Translations under genes and position numbers: made by a program | The notes under the pieces: generated by a model | Told to the model about the DNA's origin: nothing | Seen by the model: only the letters and a program-made list of their open reading frames with translations | The model's database searches: none | In this document: positions 1-8,578 of the stretch, piece after piece | How positions within the stretch are numbered: position 1 is the stretch's first letter | Layout of the letters: each line of letters begins with the position of its first letter | NCBI RefSeq assembly: GCF_008370685.1 | Contig: NZ_VTZU01000052.1 | Coordinates: 1 to 50,470, forward strand | Source: Aquimarina sp. RZ0 | GTDB taxonomy: Bacteria; Bacteroidota; Bacteroidia; Flavobacteriales; Flavobacteriaceae | Direction of reading: 5' to 3' | Length of the DNA: 50,470 nt

Positions 1-2
1 AC

Positions 3-86
3 GCAATCAAATTATATAACAATAAAAGATTACATTTATCTTTAGACTATAAAACACCTAATTACGTGCACCAAAGTGCCGCTTAA
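3..86 (+). CDS. IS3-family transposase, C-terminal end only (cut by window start)
   Basis: The frame beginning at base 3 reads AIKLYNNKRLHLSLDYKTP and ends at TAA (84-86), 27 codons in all. The pattern YN..R.H.SL..KTP is the usual C-terminus of IS3-family (IS150/IS3-like) OrfB integrases, which belong to the DDE transposases. The rest of the element lies outside the window. Seen: the peptide and stop. Known: this C-terminal signature. Inferred: an IS3-type element, intact or not, borders the MarR cassette on its left. The alternative is a chance match in a short frame, which is unlikely given how many consecutive positions fit. Confidence 0.8.
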   Translation, partial: AIKLYNNKRLHLSLDYKTPNYVHQSAA

Positions 87-100
87 ATTTTAATATTAAT

Positions 101-127
101 CTGTAGCCGTATTTTAGGACGTGACAT
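101..127. mobile_element. Possible right end of the IS3-family element
   Basis: The stretch after the transposase stop, CTGTAGCCGTATTTTAGGAC followed by GTGACAT, resembles the style of IS3-family terminal inverted repeats, which lie a few tens of bases past the OrfB stop. The left end is outside the window, so the inverted repeat and target duplication cannot be verified here. Confidence 0.25.
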
Positions 128-177
128 ACAGAAAAAACCATCGGAACACCAAAAAAATTGAAAAAACAATCACCAAT

Positions 178-206
178 GTTGCATATACAACTTAATTTTA
201 TACTTT
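178..206 (+). promoter_or_regulatory. marR promoter with embedded palindromic operator
   Basis: GTTGCATATACAAC (178-191) is a near-perfect 14-bp palindrome. It contains the TTG (179-181) of a Bacteroidota-type promoter, whose -7 box is TATACTTT (199-206), 17 bases further on and close to TAnnTTTG. The same palindrome, one base different and with the same flanks, lies before the next gene (633-646). Operators of this size and symmetry overlapping their own promoter are typical of MarR proteins, so autoregulation is inferred. Confidence 0.7.
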
Positions 207-212
207 TACCGT

Positions 213-614
213 ATGAAATACGATTTGCAACTTTGTATTGGTTCTCGATTAAGAAGACTATCGAGAATAGCAGATAGACATTTTAGAAGTAAATTATCTG
301 AATTTAACATTACCGAAAATCAAATGACCATTTTGTTTGTTTTGAACAAAAAGGGAAAAGTTGAACAAGGGAAAATCGGGCAGACATTAGTGTTGGAACG
401 CTCAACAGTAAGTAGAAACATAAAACTATTGGAAAAACAAAATTATATTAAACGGACTTCTGACTATCGACCAGAAATTGAACTTTCAAAAAAAGGTAAT
501 GAATTGGTACAAAAGCTAATTCCACTTTGGGAAGAAACTATGGACGAACTAATTTCGAAATTGGGCGAAAATGGATTAACATATTTGAGTAAATTGGAGA
601 ACAGCCTAAATTAA
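213..614 (+). CDS. MarR-family transcriptional regulator
   Basis: 133 residues, the usual MarR size. A helical N-terminus is followed by a winged helix-turn-helix: ILFVLNKKGKVEQGKIGQTL, then LERSTVSRNIKLLEKQNYIK as recognition helix, and a wing at about residues 87-97 (RTSDYRPEIELSKKG). There is no obvious redox-sensing cysteine pair, so the ligand cannot be read from the sequence. It lies 44 bp before an AhpD-like gene, with an almost identical palindrome in front of both. MarR proteins usually repress their own gene and an adjacent detoxification or stress operon, and the operator pair supports that model here. The start at 213 fits the promoter at 179-206. Confidence 0.9.
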   Translation: MKYDLQLCIGSRLRRLSRIADRHFRSKLSEFNITENQMTILFVLNKKGKVEQGKIGQTLVLERSTVSRNIKLLEKQNYIKRTSDYRPEIELSKKGNELVQKLIPLWEETMDELISKLGENGLTYLSKLENSLN

Positions 615-632
615 TATTTTTTTAAATACAAT

Positions 633-646
633 GTTGTATATACAAC
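633..646. promoter_or_regulatory. Perfect palindromic operator before the AhpD-like gene
   Basis: GTTGTATATACAAC is a perfect 14-bp palindrome with flanks AAT and TTAA identical to those of the palindrome in the marR promoter. It ends 12 bp before the start codon at 659, where bound protein would block transcription or initiation. It is inferred to be the second binding site of the MarR regulator encoded just upstream. Confidence 0.7.
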
Positions 647-658
647 TTAAGAATAATT

Positions 659-1732
659 ATGCTTAAAACGATTGAAAATAAAATGATGGAGCAAAATGCT
701 CACACAGTAAAATACATTAAAACTGTTGGAATAAATGATGCCAAAGGAGCCATTAAGCAAATAAACGTCCAAATAGATAGAGATTTTGGTCTTGTAGGTC
801 CATTAAGCTTGTCGTCAATAAGTGAAAGCGTACATGCTATGCGTTGGGCAAACATAAGAGAAGTATTTGTTGTGGAAACCAATGTCAAAAGAGTAGTTAA
901 AGAAACTATCGCTTCTGGAATTGCAAAAACCAACGATTGCCCTTACTGCCAAGACGTACACGAAACTTCAATTTCAAGTGCTGGAGATACGGAGACTTCA
1001 AAAGCAATAGCCAATGGAACTTGGAAATCATTAAAAAACGAAAAGACCAAAGCCTTAATTAAATGGAGTTTAAACACAAGAAACCCAAATACCGAAATAA
1101 TTAAAAACCCACCATTTACAAAAAGTGAAGCAACAGAAATAATAGGAACTGCATTAGTATTTCATTCTACTAATCGACTTGCGAATATATTTTTAGACAA
1201 TTCGCCTTTACCCAAATTTTTGACCAATTCAATCCTCAAAAAAACAGCTTTAAATATTGCTTCCAAGACATTGTTTAAAACAATGGTAATGAAAAAAGGA
1301 AAAGCGGGAGATTCGTTACAGTTTATACAAAGCAACGCCTATTCAGAAAAATATAAATGGTCAGAAAATGTTCCAACATACGCTAAAACACTTGATGCAA
1401 GAGATTTTCTTTTAGACGAATTAGAAAAGGAACTCATTCCAAAAAAAATTGCAAAAATTTTTAAGAGCAAAATTAAAAATTGGTATGGGAAAGAAATGCC
1501 ATTGGGAAGAGCTTGGTTAAACGAAATCATTATCAATTTTTCCGAAAGCGAAAAACCAATCGCTACGCTAATATTTCTATCAGCTTTTGCACCATTTACT
1601 ATCATAGAAAAGGACATTACCAATTTTTACAAAATAAAAAATACAGAAAAAGAACTATTGGAAGTTTGCTATTGGTCTATCCAAATAATTACAAACCGAA
1701 TAAGTGAATGGTTAACAGAACCATTCAACTAA
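659..1732 (+). CDS. Carboxymuconolactone decarboxylase/AhpD-like family protein
   Basis: 357 residues. The recognisable centre is NDCPYCQDVHETS, which gives Cys94-x2-Cys97-x3-His101, the catalytic CxxC...H arrangement of AhpD-like alkylhydroperoxidases and carboxymuconolactone decarboxylase-like proteins. At 357 residues it is about twice a single CMD domain, and the C-terminal half shows no second CxxC motif. Members reduce peroxides through the cysteine pair or act on aromatic lactones; the substrate cannot be told here. It sits in a MarR-controlled cassette with an NmrA-like gene 26 bp downstream, which suggests a detoxification or redox response. Start 659 is only 12 bp after the operator; ATG at 683 or 686 is an alternative. 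Confidence 0.75.
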   Translation: MLKTIENKMMEQNAHTVKYIKTVGINDAKGAIKQINVQIDRDFGLVGPLSLSSISESVHAMRWANIREVFVVETNVKRVVKETIASGIAKTNDCPYCQDVHETSISSAGDTETSKAIANGTWKSLKNEKTKALIKWSLNTRNPNTEIIKNPPFTKSEATEIIGTALVFHSTNRLANIFLDNSPLPKFLTNSILKKTALNIASKTLFKTMVMKKGKAGDSLQFIQSNAYSEKYKWSENVPTYAKTLDARDFLLDELEKELIPKKIAKIFKSKIKNWYGKEMPLGRAWLNEIIINFSESEKPIATLIFLSAFAPFTIIEKDITNFYKIKNTEKELLEVCYWSIQIITNRISEWLTEPFN

Positions 1733-1758
1733 TAAAAAAAAATTAAAAATATAAGAGC

Positions 1759-2796
1759 ATGAACAATAAAAAAATACTGGTAACTGCAACGAACGGAAAC
1801 ACAGGATTTCCTGCATCAAAAGAATTATTGAAATTAGGTTTTGAAGTCCGTGCCTTTGTTAGAGACCCACAAACCAAAAAGGCAAAAGAATTAAAAGAAT
1901 TGGGTGCAGAAATATTCGTTGGCGATATTCAAGACATACGAGACGTTAGAAAATCGCTTGAAGGTATCGAAAGTGCCTATTTTGTACCAACATATCCGAA
2001 TGTGCTTTTTCAAGGTTCAACTTTTGCAACTGCTGTCGAAAAAATGAAAACCAAAAACGTGGTTGTGCTTACCCAATGGTTATCATCCAACTCCCATCCT
2101 TCGGTTTACACAAAAGAACATTGGTTGGTTGACCAAACCTTTAAACGACTTCAAAATACCAACATTACATTCGTAAATCCCGGATTTTTCGCATTCGTTT
2201 ATTTTATGATGCCTGAACCTATGCTTCAATTCGGAATGATGCCAGATTTTGGAACCAATGCACCACCTTCAAACGAAGATATTGGATTAACAGTTGCACA
2301 TATATTAAAAAATCCTGAACCACATATCGGGAAAACCTATCGTGTAACAAGTAGAGAACTCTTAAAACCACAAGAAATGGCAGACATTGTTGGTAAAGTC
2401 GTTGGTCGTAAAATAAAGGCAGATGTATTACCTGAAAGTATGCTATTGAAAATGTTACGTTCTTACGGATTTCCGCAAAGAGACGCATCTCAAGTAATCC
2501 ATTATGTAAAAGATGGGCACAATGGAGGTTTTGCACTAAAAGCACCAACAACAACAGTTCAGGATATTGTTGGCAAACCAGCGGATGATTTTGAAACCAT
2601 AACAAGAAGATATTTAAAAAACAATCCTATGGTAAAACAATCGCTTCTCAACAAGTTGCGAACTATGGGAATTATGATGAAAGCAATAACCACTTCCAAA
2701 TGGAATATGGCAAAATTCGAAAAGGAACAAGGGTTTCCAGTATTTAAAAATATGATGCCCTCCAATGATTCAGAGGAATGGAAATCGGAACATTGA
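1759..2796 (+). CDS. NmrA-like NAD(P)-binding protein (atypical SDR)
   Basis: 345 residues. The N-terminus KKILVTATNGNTGFPASKEL is a Rossmann beta-alpha-beta with a GxxGxxG-type dinucleotide loop (TNGNTGF). RAFVRDPQTKKAKELKELGA and GDIQDI follow, as in NmrA and atypical short-chain dehydrogenases. The Tyr-x3-Lys active site of classical SDRs is not evident. Relatives are NAD(P)H-quinone oxidoreductase-like enzymes or NADP sensors, so reductase or redox sensor are both possible. It lies 26 bp after the AhpD-like gene and is probably cotranscribed under the MarR operator. No terminator is obvious just after it. Confidence 0.8.
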   Translation: MNNKKILVTATNGNTGFPASKELLKLGFEVRAFVRDPQTKKAKELKELGAEIFVGDIQDIRDVRKSLEGIESAYFVPTYPNVLFQGSTFATAVEKMKTKNVVVLTQWLSSNSHPSVYTKEHWLVDQTFKRLQNTNITFVNPGFFAFVYFMMPEPMLQFGMMPDFGTNAPPSNEDIGLTVAHILKNPEPHIGKTYRVTSRELLKPQEMADIVGKVVGRKIKADVLPESMLLKMLRSYGFPQRDASQVIHYVKDGHNGGFALKAPTTTVQDIVGKPADDFETITRRYLKNNPMVKQSLLNKLRTMGIMMKAITTSKWNMAKFEKEQGFPVFKNMMPSNDSEEWKSEH

Positions 2797-3254
2797 AAAT
2801 AGTGCGGAGAAAGTAATGGCTACAACAACTAAGCGTTCGTATGGTGCGTAGCGCCGATATATGAACTCAGTGTTGACTATCCCCGGCTGCTTTGCCGTAT
2901 AGTTTTGTTTCTATGGGTTTTTCGTTAGGTTTGGTTGGTTGAATTACAGCTGGGTTATAGGAGTTTTTTAGTAGATCGTTGGTTTTTGGTAGTACTGTAT
3001 GGTGTTTTTAGGTTTGGGTAATACGTATTTTGAGCGGTATCACATAATTTTCGATCTTTTAGTCTTTGTTATTCAATTTTAGAGTATGTTTAAAAAGAAT
3101 ACAAATTGAAAATCAATAGTTTGAGGTTCTGAGGACACTTCAAATGATGAGAATATCGAGATATTTTAATTATTTGAAGTAAGCTCACGGTTCTTAAAAT
3201 ATTTGTTTTCAAGAAGTAAGGTTTTTAAACAAGCTCTTAGACATAAGTATTCCA
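2797..3254. other. 458-bp gap between the MarR cassette and the IS91 remnant
   Basis: No credible ORF is present on either strand. The first 100 bases look richer in G and C than the surroundings and hold a small hairpin, CGGC-TGCTTT-GCCG (2884-2897). This lies 3' of the minus-strand IS91 transposase remnant, the side where IS91-type elements carry their rolling-circle origin. That it is an oriIS remnant is only a guess. The rest is AT-rich and featureless by eye. Confidence 0.4.
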
Positions 3255-3758
3255 TTACGCCATTGCGTTATTTTTTTCGGAGCTTCTATTTTTTTGACGA
3301 TTCAGTCGTTCTAACCAATGCTGTGGTGGTCCTCTGTTATCAAACAGGTATACCGTTTTCAACCTCCCTTTTTTGCATTTGGGACATACTAAATGCTGTA
3401 AAGATTCTGTTTTTACTTTGATCTTGGGTCTGCCTAGTTGATTTAAAAGCTTCTGTAGATGTAATCTCTTGGAAGTGCTACTCAATAATCCAAAATGACG
3501 TATTCTAACAAAACCCTTGGGCAGTATGTGCATCGAAAAACGCCGAATGAACTCCTCTGTTTTTAGGCTCAAAAGTTCTGCTCTTCCTTCTTTTTTGTAG
3601 TTTTTAACCTTGATGGTAACACTGTCTTTTTCAACCTCTACAATTCGGTGATTTGTAATAGCGATTTTATGGGTGTATCTACCCAAATATTCAAGAACAC
3701 TATTTGCATTGCCAAAAGGTTTTTTTGCATACAATGCATGGCGCAAACAAATCACCAT
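3255..3758 (-). pseudogene. IS91-family transposase, C-terminal remnant
   Basis: 167 residues remain. YAKKPFGNANSVLEYLGRYT HKIAI is the diagnostic block of IS91/IS801 rolling-circle (Y2) transposases, where the tyrosine in the LGRYTH segment is one of the nucleophiles. EEFIRRFSMHILPKGFVRIR H follows, then two CxxC pairs (CPKCKKG and surroundings). Full-length relatives are roughly 370-400 residues, so the N-terminal half, with its zinc finger and HUH motif, is missing. The residues before YAKKPF do not match the family, which puts the break near 3745. It cannot be active as it stands. Beyond the break lies a fragment of an unrelated gene on the other strand. Confidence 0.85.
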
Positions 3759-3785
3759 CCTAAAAAGTCAATTTAAGGAATTTGA

Positions 3786-4277
3786 AGTCCAAATTTATTA
3801 GGTAGTCCAGCAATTCCGAGAATGGGCAAACGAGTCGATAATATCGTAATCATTAATAATGTTGCGTTTATGATAGAATTTAAAGTTGGTGATGGTGGTT
3901 TTGGAAAACACGCAATTGAACAAGTGATTGATTATACTGTTGACTTGAAAAACTTCCATGAAGGAAGTCATAATATAAAGCTCATACCGGTTTTAGTTGT
4001 AACTAATGCAATAAGTATTGAAGAACAGAATAGTCAAATTATAAATCATAAAACTGTTGCAAAGTCCAATCAATATGATCTAGCAAAAACACTTAACCAA
4101 TATTTTGATCATAATAGTGAATCAATAAATATTGAATATTGGGAAAAATCCATCTACAAACAGACACCAACAATAATAGAAGCAGCTCAGGCTCTATACA
4201 AGGGACATAATGTCCAAGAAATCACAAGATCGGATTCTGGAATAGTTAATCTATTATTAACAGTTTCCTCATGTTAA
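3786..4277 (+). pseudogene. DUF2075 helicase-like protein, N-terminal internal fragment
   Basis: The open frame runs from the codon after a TGA at 3783 to TAA at 4277; the first ATG is at 3822, but the sense before it (SPAIPRMGKRVDNIV) also looks coding. It shows IEFKVGDGGFGKHAIEQVID, a nuclease-like segment, and then IIEAAQALYKGHNVQEITRS. This fits the start of large DUF2075 proteins, which couple a PD-(D/E)XK-like N-terminus to a superfamily 1-type helicase. Those proteins exceed 500 residues, and all helicase motifs are absent here. Both ends appear truncated: the 5' end at the IS91 junction, the 3' end at TVSSC-stop. Family assignment is from memory of the pattern. Confidence 0.6.
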
Positions 4278-4600
4278 AAATTACGTTTAAAAATTAATTT
4301 TCAGACTTCTAAAAATAAAAATAACACAAAATTAATTTATTTTTAACATTATTTATTTAGGGTAACATCTGTTAACCCTGTTATAATTATATTAAATCGA
4401 TTCATACATTTTTTTTTGAAACCTCAAAACTTTTTATGCCATTTTTTCTAGTCATTCAAGCGTTAGACCATCTGGACTTATCTAAAACTAGTAATGGGTA
4501 TAGGTTTTCTCAAAAAATTATCATTATAATGAAAAAATCATAAAAGATATAAAACACAATTCACACATAATATTAACTACTTTTTTAATCTTTTTAACTT
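4278..4600 (+). promoter_or_regulatory. Leader region of the M43 protease gene, with a GGGTAACA hairpin
   Basis: This 323-bp AT-rich region has no ORF. An imperfect inverted repeat GGGTAACATCTGTTAACCC lies at 4360-4378. The segment ATTTAGGGTAACAT (4355-4368) recurs exactly before the fibre/RHS module at 44118-44131. TACTTTTT lies about 20 bp before the start codon at 4601, a poor match to TAnnTTTG. Promoter position is therefore uncertain. Confidence 0.4.
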
Positions 4601-7600
4601 ATGAAATTTACTCTTTACACATTTTGCAAAATTTTTCTCTTTATTTTGTTTTTTTCTTCTTTTAAGTTGCAAGCTCAGCAACATGATAAGCAAGAAATTA
4701 TTGAACAACTATATCAAGATGCCATTACTCCTAATGGGTATATTCGGTGTGGAACCAGTCCCATAGAGCTATTAAGAAACAAAGGGAATTACACAAATTC
4801 GAAGCTAGCCTTTGAAGATTATATCAAAGAGCAATTACAACCGTTGGCTTTAAAAAAGTCAGCTCAAGCAACAATTTTTGAAATCCCAGTTATATTTCAT
4901 ATCATTCATAATGGTGAAGAAGTAGGGAGTGGTGATAACTTAGCTTTTGAACTGATTCAGGCACAACTAGAGCAATTAAATAATGATTTCAGGAAAATTA
5001 CCGGTACTTCTGGTGATGGCGGTGGAGTAGATACTGAGATTCAGTTCAGCCTTGCCTTGCTTGATGAAGATGGTAACTTGCTTCCCGAATCCGGAGTTAG
5101 ACGTATTAATCGTAATTCTATAGATGGTCTTGGTAATCCTCCTTTTACAGAAATAACTTATAACAATATCATTAAACCTAGTACACAGTTTGATCCTAAT
5201 CAATATTTGAATATCTGGGTAGGAGGATCTCTAAGGTTTAGTCTGGGAGGTAGACTTCTTGGTATTGCACAATTTCCAGAAGCTCCTAGTTTACCTGGAA
5301 TAGACATAGGGGACGATCCTCCAAATACAGACGGAGTCGTTGTCAGAACTTCTTCTGTAGGAAGTACCACATTAGTAAATCCTGATCCCAATGCAGCTCC
5401 TTTTGATAAAGGACGAACATTAACACACGAAATAGGTCACTGGTTGGGGTTAAGGCATACAGGAGGGGATGGCGATTGTACAGCAGATGATTTTTGTGCT
5501 GATACACCTACTGCTTTTGGTAATCAAGTAGGATGCTCTGAAACTAGTGATAGTTGTCCTACGGTTGGTCTTGATCCTATCGAGAATTATATGAATTTTA
5601 CCAATGATGATTGTATGGAGCGATTTACTGCATGCCAAAGAGACCGGATGCGTATCGTAATGGGAGCCACAGGAAACGGATCGCCAAGAAGAGAAATATT
5701 AGCTTCTTCAACAGTAGATGAGATTAGCCAGGGATTTGATATCGTTACACTACAAACATCATACAATGCTTGTGTACCAAATGACATAATCGTTGATTTC
5801 AGAGTAGAAATTGCAAGTAATTTTTCAGGAAATATTAATTTCACAACTACAAATTTACCTCAACAATTATCAACTTCTTTTTCAAACAATTCGGTGAATA
5901 CAAGTGGTATTTATACACTTACAATAAGCAATACAGCAAATATTTCTCCAACTGATTTTACTATTAATATTGTTGGTGCTGATACCAATAGTTCTTTTAC
6001 CAGTTCTACCAGTACGTTAATACAAGTCCAAGATGCTATAACCAATGTCCCCAATCTATTGCTTCCTACCAATGGATCCACCAATCAACCCAGAGTATTA
6101 AATCTGAACTGGGAAAGCCTGGATGGAACAGAAAGTTATGACATACAAGTAGCCTCAGATATAAGCTTCAATACTATTTTTGAATCTGAAAATGATATAA
6201 TGACCACTTCTTTCCAGACAGCAATTCTTTCTGGAGATACTACTTTCTTTTGGCGTGTACGAGGAAACAATGCATGTGGATCTGCAGGGCCCTGGTCAGA
6301 TGCTTTTTCTTTTACCACTGTAGTACCTACAACAGAAACAGGAACCTGTACTGATCCTATAGAAATACAATGTGGTACGCTTGTAGCTGGAGACCTTATT
6401 AATGGACAAAGTACCATCGACTCTTATGGTCAATTTTTCTCCGGGTTGACAGGTCGTGAACAAATTTATTCGATACAACTTTCTGAACCATCAATTGTAG
6501 AAGTCACTTTGTCTAATCTTAGTGCAAATGCAGATTTAATTATTTTTGCTGATTGCGACAATCCTACAGCTATAGAATCAGGTTTTTTTCGACCAGGTTT
6601 GAATGATGAAACAGCAACTGCTAATCTAGACGCTCAGAATACTTATTATATTGCTATAGAAGGACGCGATGATACAGTATCAACATTAGAATTTACCCTA
6701 GCCGTTACTTGTACTCCACTTTGCAGTAGTTCTTCTGGGATTGTAGAGACTTTTGAGAATGGAGAACCAACAGATTGGACTTTTACCGTATCAGGTACAG
6801 GCGATTCTAATTTAAGGAGATGGCGTTTTGATGATAGCATTTTTAGAGTGGGGGTATCTAATCCGGGAAGTGGTGACTGGGCTAGGTTTGATGATTTTGA
6901 AATTGCCCCTAGAAATAATAATACTGCTACTGCTACCACTCCAACTGTAAATCTTTCTGATCAAGAAAATATAAGACTGTTTTTTGATTTTTCATTTGCC
7001 GCATTTGCTTTTACAGATTTCACAAGGCTTTCTGTTACAGATGGAACTAAAACTTATTATTGGAGCAGAAACCTTCAGAATTGGACAACTACCCTTTCTA
7101 CTTGGTTAGACGACAATAATACAAGCTTTGCCTTTGATACTGATGCCGTTTTTAACCAAACTATACCTACAGACTTGGATACCAGTAGTTTATCAGTTAC
7201 TATATTTTATGATGATGGTAGCAGCCCCACTCTTACCGGCTTGGGTTTTGGATTTGATAATTTTTCTCTTTGCGGAGAATCAATTACTCCTCCCACAGAT
7301 ACTAAACCTGTGGTAGAATTTACTACACCTGCTGATGGTGATGTATTAAATGTTGGTGATGATTTACCAGTAATTGTATCAGCAACTGATGATGGTAGCA
7401 TTGCTAATGTAAGATTGTTTTTAAATGGCATCTTTGTAAGACAAGAGAATGTTGTGCCGTATGAGTGGGCAGCACCTGGACAACAGGATGATATTCTTAG
7501 AAATTTGGATTCGGGTTCTTATACCCTAAGAGCAGTTGCAACAGATAATAATGGTAATACCGGAGAAAACACTATTACTATAATTGTTGAAAATACGAAT

Positions 7601-8347
7601 AACATTGTTGGTAATTTTGATTTTGGAACTCCCACTTCTCCTCTAGAAAATGGATTTACAAGAGTAGATCCAAGTATCATTTCCGGGTCTTTTAGATGGA
7701 CTAATAATGACCGATTGAATAGTCGAAGCAGGAATAGAGCTTCTGGAGTACCTGTTACTAATCTGAATCGGGATTTTATTTTTGCAAGAGTCCCCAGAAC
7801 TTTTGAAGTAGATCTTCCCAATGGGACCTATAATGTAATTGTCACATTTGGTGATCGAAGAAGAGCTCACGACAATCAACAAGTAGATGCCGAGAATGGA
7901 CAGGTAATTAGGAGTGACATCGATACGAGTTTCGGAGAATTTGAGGATCAAACTTTTGAGGTTACTGTTACTGATGGAGCTTTAAGTCTTGAATTTTCTG
8001 ATGCAGGAGGTTCAAATCCGGATTGGGCAGTTACCAGAGTAAGTTTTACGCAAACCTCATCCGTGACTAATTCAGAAACAGGAACTACCCGTGCACAGGA
8101 ATTAACAGATATGGTTATCATTCAAAATCCTGTAAGTGATATGCTAACTATAGAGAAACTACCAAAGGGTGAGTACAATGCAATTCTTTATTCTTTAAAA
8201 GGAACCGAAATTATGCGTAAAAATATCAAAACCGAAAGTAGTCAATATCGGGTTGAATTACCATCCCTGAGTACTGGCATATATATTCTTCGTATTTCGA
8301 GTAAAGATTTTATATTCAATAGGAAAATAGTAGTAGATCACCGTTAA
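4601..8347 (+). CDS. T9SS-exported M43-type metalloprotease, multidomain
   Basis: 1248 residues with a signal peptide at 1-25 (hydrophobic FCKIFLFILFFSS, cleavage near LQAQ). The catalytic zinc site is H276-E277-x2-H280-x2-G283-x2-H286 within HEIGHWLGLRHTGG, with a Met-turn at Met331 (ENYMNF); this is the M43/pappalysin-cytophagalysin pattern. After the protease come a fibronectin-III-like region (about 490-575), a PPC-like region (about 585-705), a jelly-roll or MAM-like region with CSSSSGIVETFENG (about 710-895), an Ig-like module (about 905-1000) and a galactose-binding-like module. The last 80 or so residues form a T9SS type A sorting domain (QNPVSDMLTIE ... STGIYILRI). It is exported through the T9SS and probably degrades extracellular protein. 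The substrate is unknown. A terminator follows at 8420. Confidence 0.9.
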   Translation: MKFTLYTFCKIFLFILFFSSFKLQAQQHDKQEIIEQLYQDAITPNGYIRCGTSPIELLRNKGNYTNSKLAFEDYIKEQLQPLALKKSAQATIFEIPVIFHIIHNGEEVGSGDNLAFELIQAQLEQLNNDFRKITGTSGDGGGVDTEIQFSLALLDEDGNLLPESGVRRINRNSIDGLGNPPFTEITYNNIIKPSTQFDPNQYLNIWVGGSLRFSLGGRLLGIAQFPEAPSLPGIDIGDDPPNTDGVVVRTSSVGSTTLVNPDPNAAPFDKGRTLTHEIGHWLGLRHTGGDGDCTADDFCADTPTAFGNQVGCSETSDSCPTVGLDPIENYMNFTNDDCMERFTACQRDRMRIVMGATGNGSPRREILASSTVDEISQGFDIVTLQTSYNACVPNDIIVDFRVEIASNFSGNINFTTTNLPQQLSTSFSNNSVNTSGIYTLTISNTANISPTDFTINIVGADTNSSFTSSTSTLIQVQDAITNVPNLLLPTNGSTNQPRVLNLNWESLDGTESYDIQVASDISFNTIFESENDIMTTSFQTAILSGDTTFFWRVRGNNACGSAGPWSDAFSFTTVVPTTETGTCTDPIEIQCGTLVAGDLINGQSTIDSYGQFFSGLTGREQIYSIQLSEPSIVEVTLSNLSANADLIIFADCDNPTAIESGFFRPGLNDETATANLDAQNTYYIAIEGRDDTVSTLEFTLAVTCTPLCSSSSGIVETFENGEPTDWTFTVSGTGDSNLRRWRFDDSIFRVGVSNPGSGDWARFDDFEIAPRNNNTATATTPTVNLSDQENIRLFFDFSFAAFAFTDFTRLSVTDGTKTYYWSRNLQNWTTTLSTWLDDNNTSFAFDTDAVFNQTIPTDLDTSSLSVTIFYDDGSSPTLTGLGFGFDNFSLCGESITPPTDTKPVVEFTTPADGDVLNVGDDLPVIVSATDDGSIANVRLFLNGIFVRQENVVPYEWAAPGQQDDILRNLDSGSYTLRAVATDNNGNTGENTITIIVENTNNIVGNFDFGTPTSPLENGFTRVDPSIISGSFRWTNNDRLNSRSRNRASGVPVTNLNRDFIFARVPRTFEVDLPNGTYNVIVTFGDRRRAHDNQQVDAENGQVIRSDIDTSFGEFEDQTFEVTVTDGALSLEFSDAGGSNPDWAVTRVSFTQTSSVTNSETGTTRAQELTDMVIIQNPVSDMLTIEKLPKGEYNAILYSLKGTEIMRKNIKTESSQYRVELPSLSTGIYILRISSKDFIFNRKIVVDHR

Positions 8348-8419
8348 TTCATGATCAAAAGAGATATTTCAAAAAAAACATTTCGTTTTTAGATAACTCA
8401 AAAATACAAAATTTCAAAA

Positions 8420-8454
8420 AAAACCCTCGTAAACACTTATTTTATGAGGGTTTT
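8420..8454 (+). terminator. Rho-independent terminator after the M43 protease
   Basis: AAAACCCTCGTAAA pairs with TTTATGAGGGTTTT (one G-T wobble) around a short loop, and the right arm ends in a T run. It lies 73 bp after the protease stop. The A run on the left could let it work for minus-strand transcripts as well. Confidence 0.8.
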
Positions 8455-8497
8455 ATGTGTGAAATGATATGAATTTTCAATTCATATTGCGGATGGA

Positions 8498-8568
8498 ATA
8501 CCATTTCTGGTTTTAAATCATCTATTCAGATTTGCTGATTTAAATCTATTAAAAAAAAGAAATGGTAT
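8498..8568. repeat. 71-bp palindromic element, ends ATACCATTTCT/AGAAATGGTAT
   Basis: The ends are perfect 11-bp inverted repeats, and the interior also pairs (GATTTAAAT motifs). The left arm ATACCATTTCTGGTTTTAAA reappears at 25884, where a matching TTTAAAACCA lies about 75 bp further on. It sits between a terminator and the 3' end of the TenA-like gene. It looks like a REP- or MITE-type intergenic element. Confidence 0.6.
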
Positions 8569-8578
8569 AAATTCAATT

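Noticed and set aside
2800..2900. Possible integron attC site or recombination scar
   Set aside because: The segment looks richer in G and C and holds CGGC/GCCG arms, but there are no paired R and L core sites with GTTRRRY ends in the right places.
3203..3421. Plus-strand ORF over the transposase remnant
   Set aside because: It is antisense to the recognisable IS91 transposase frame and has no sense of its own.
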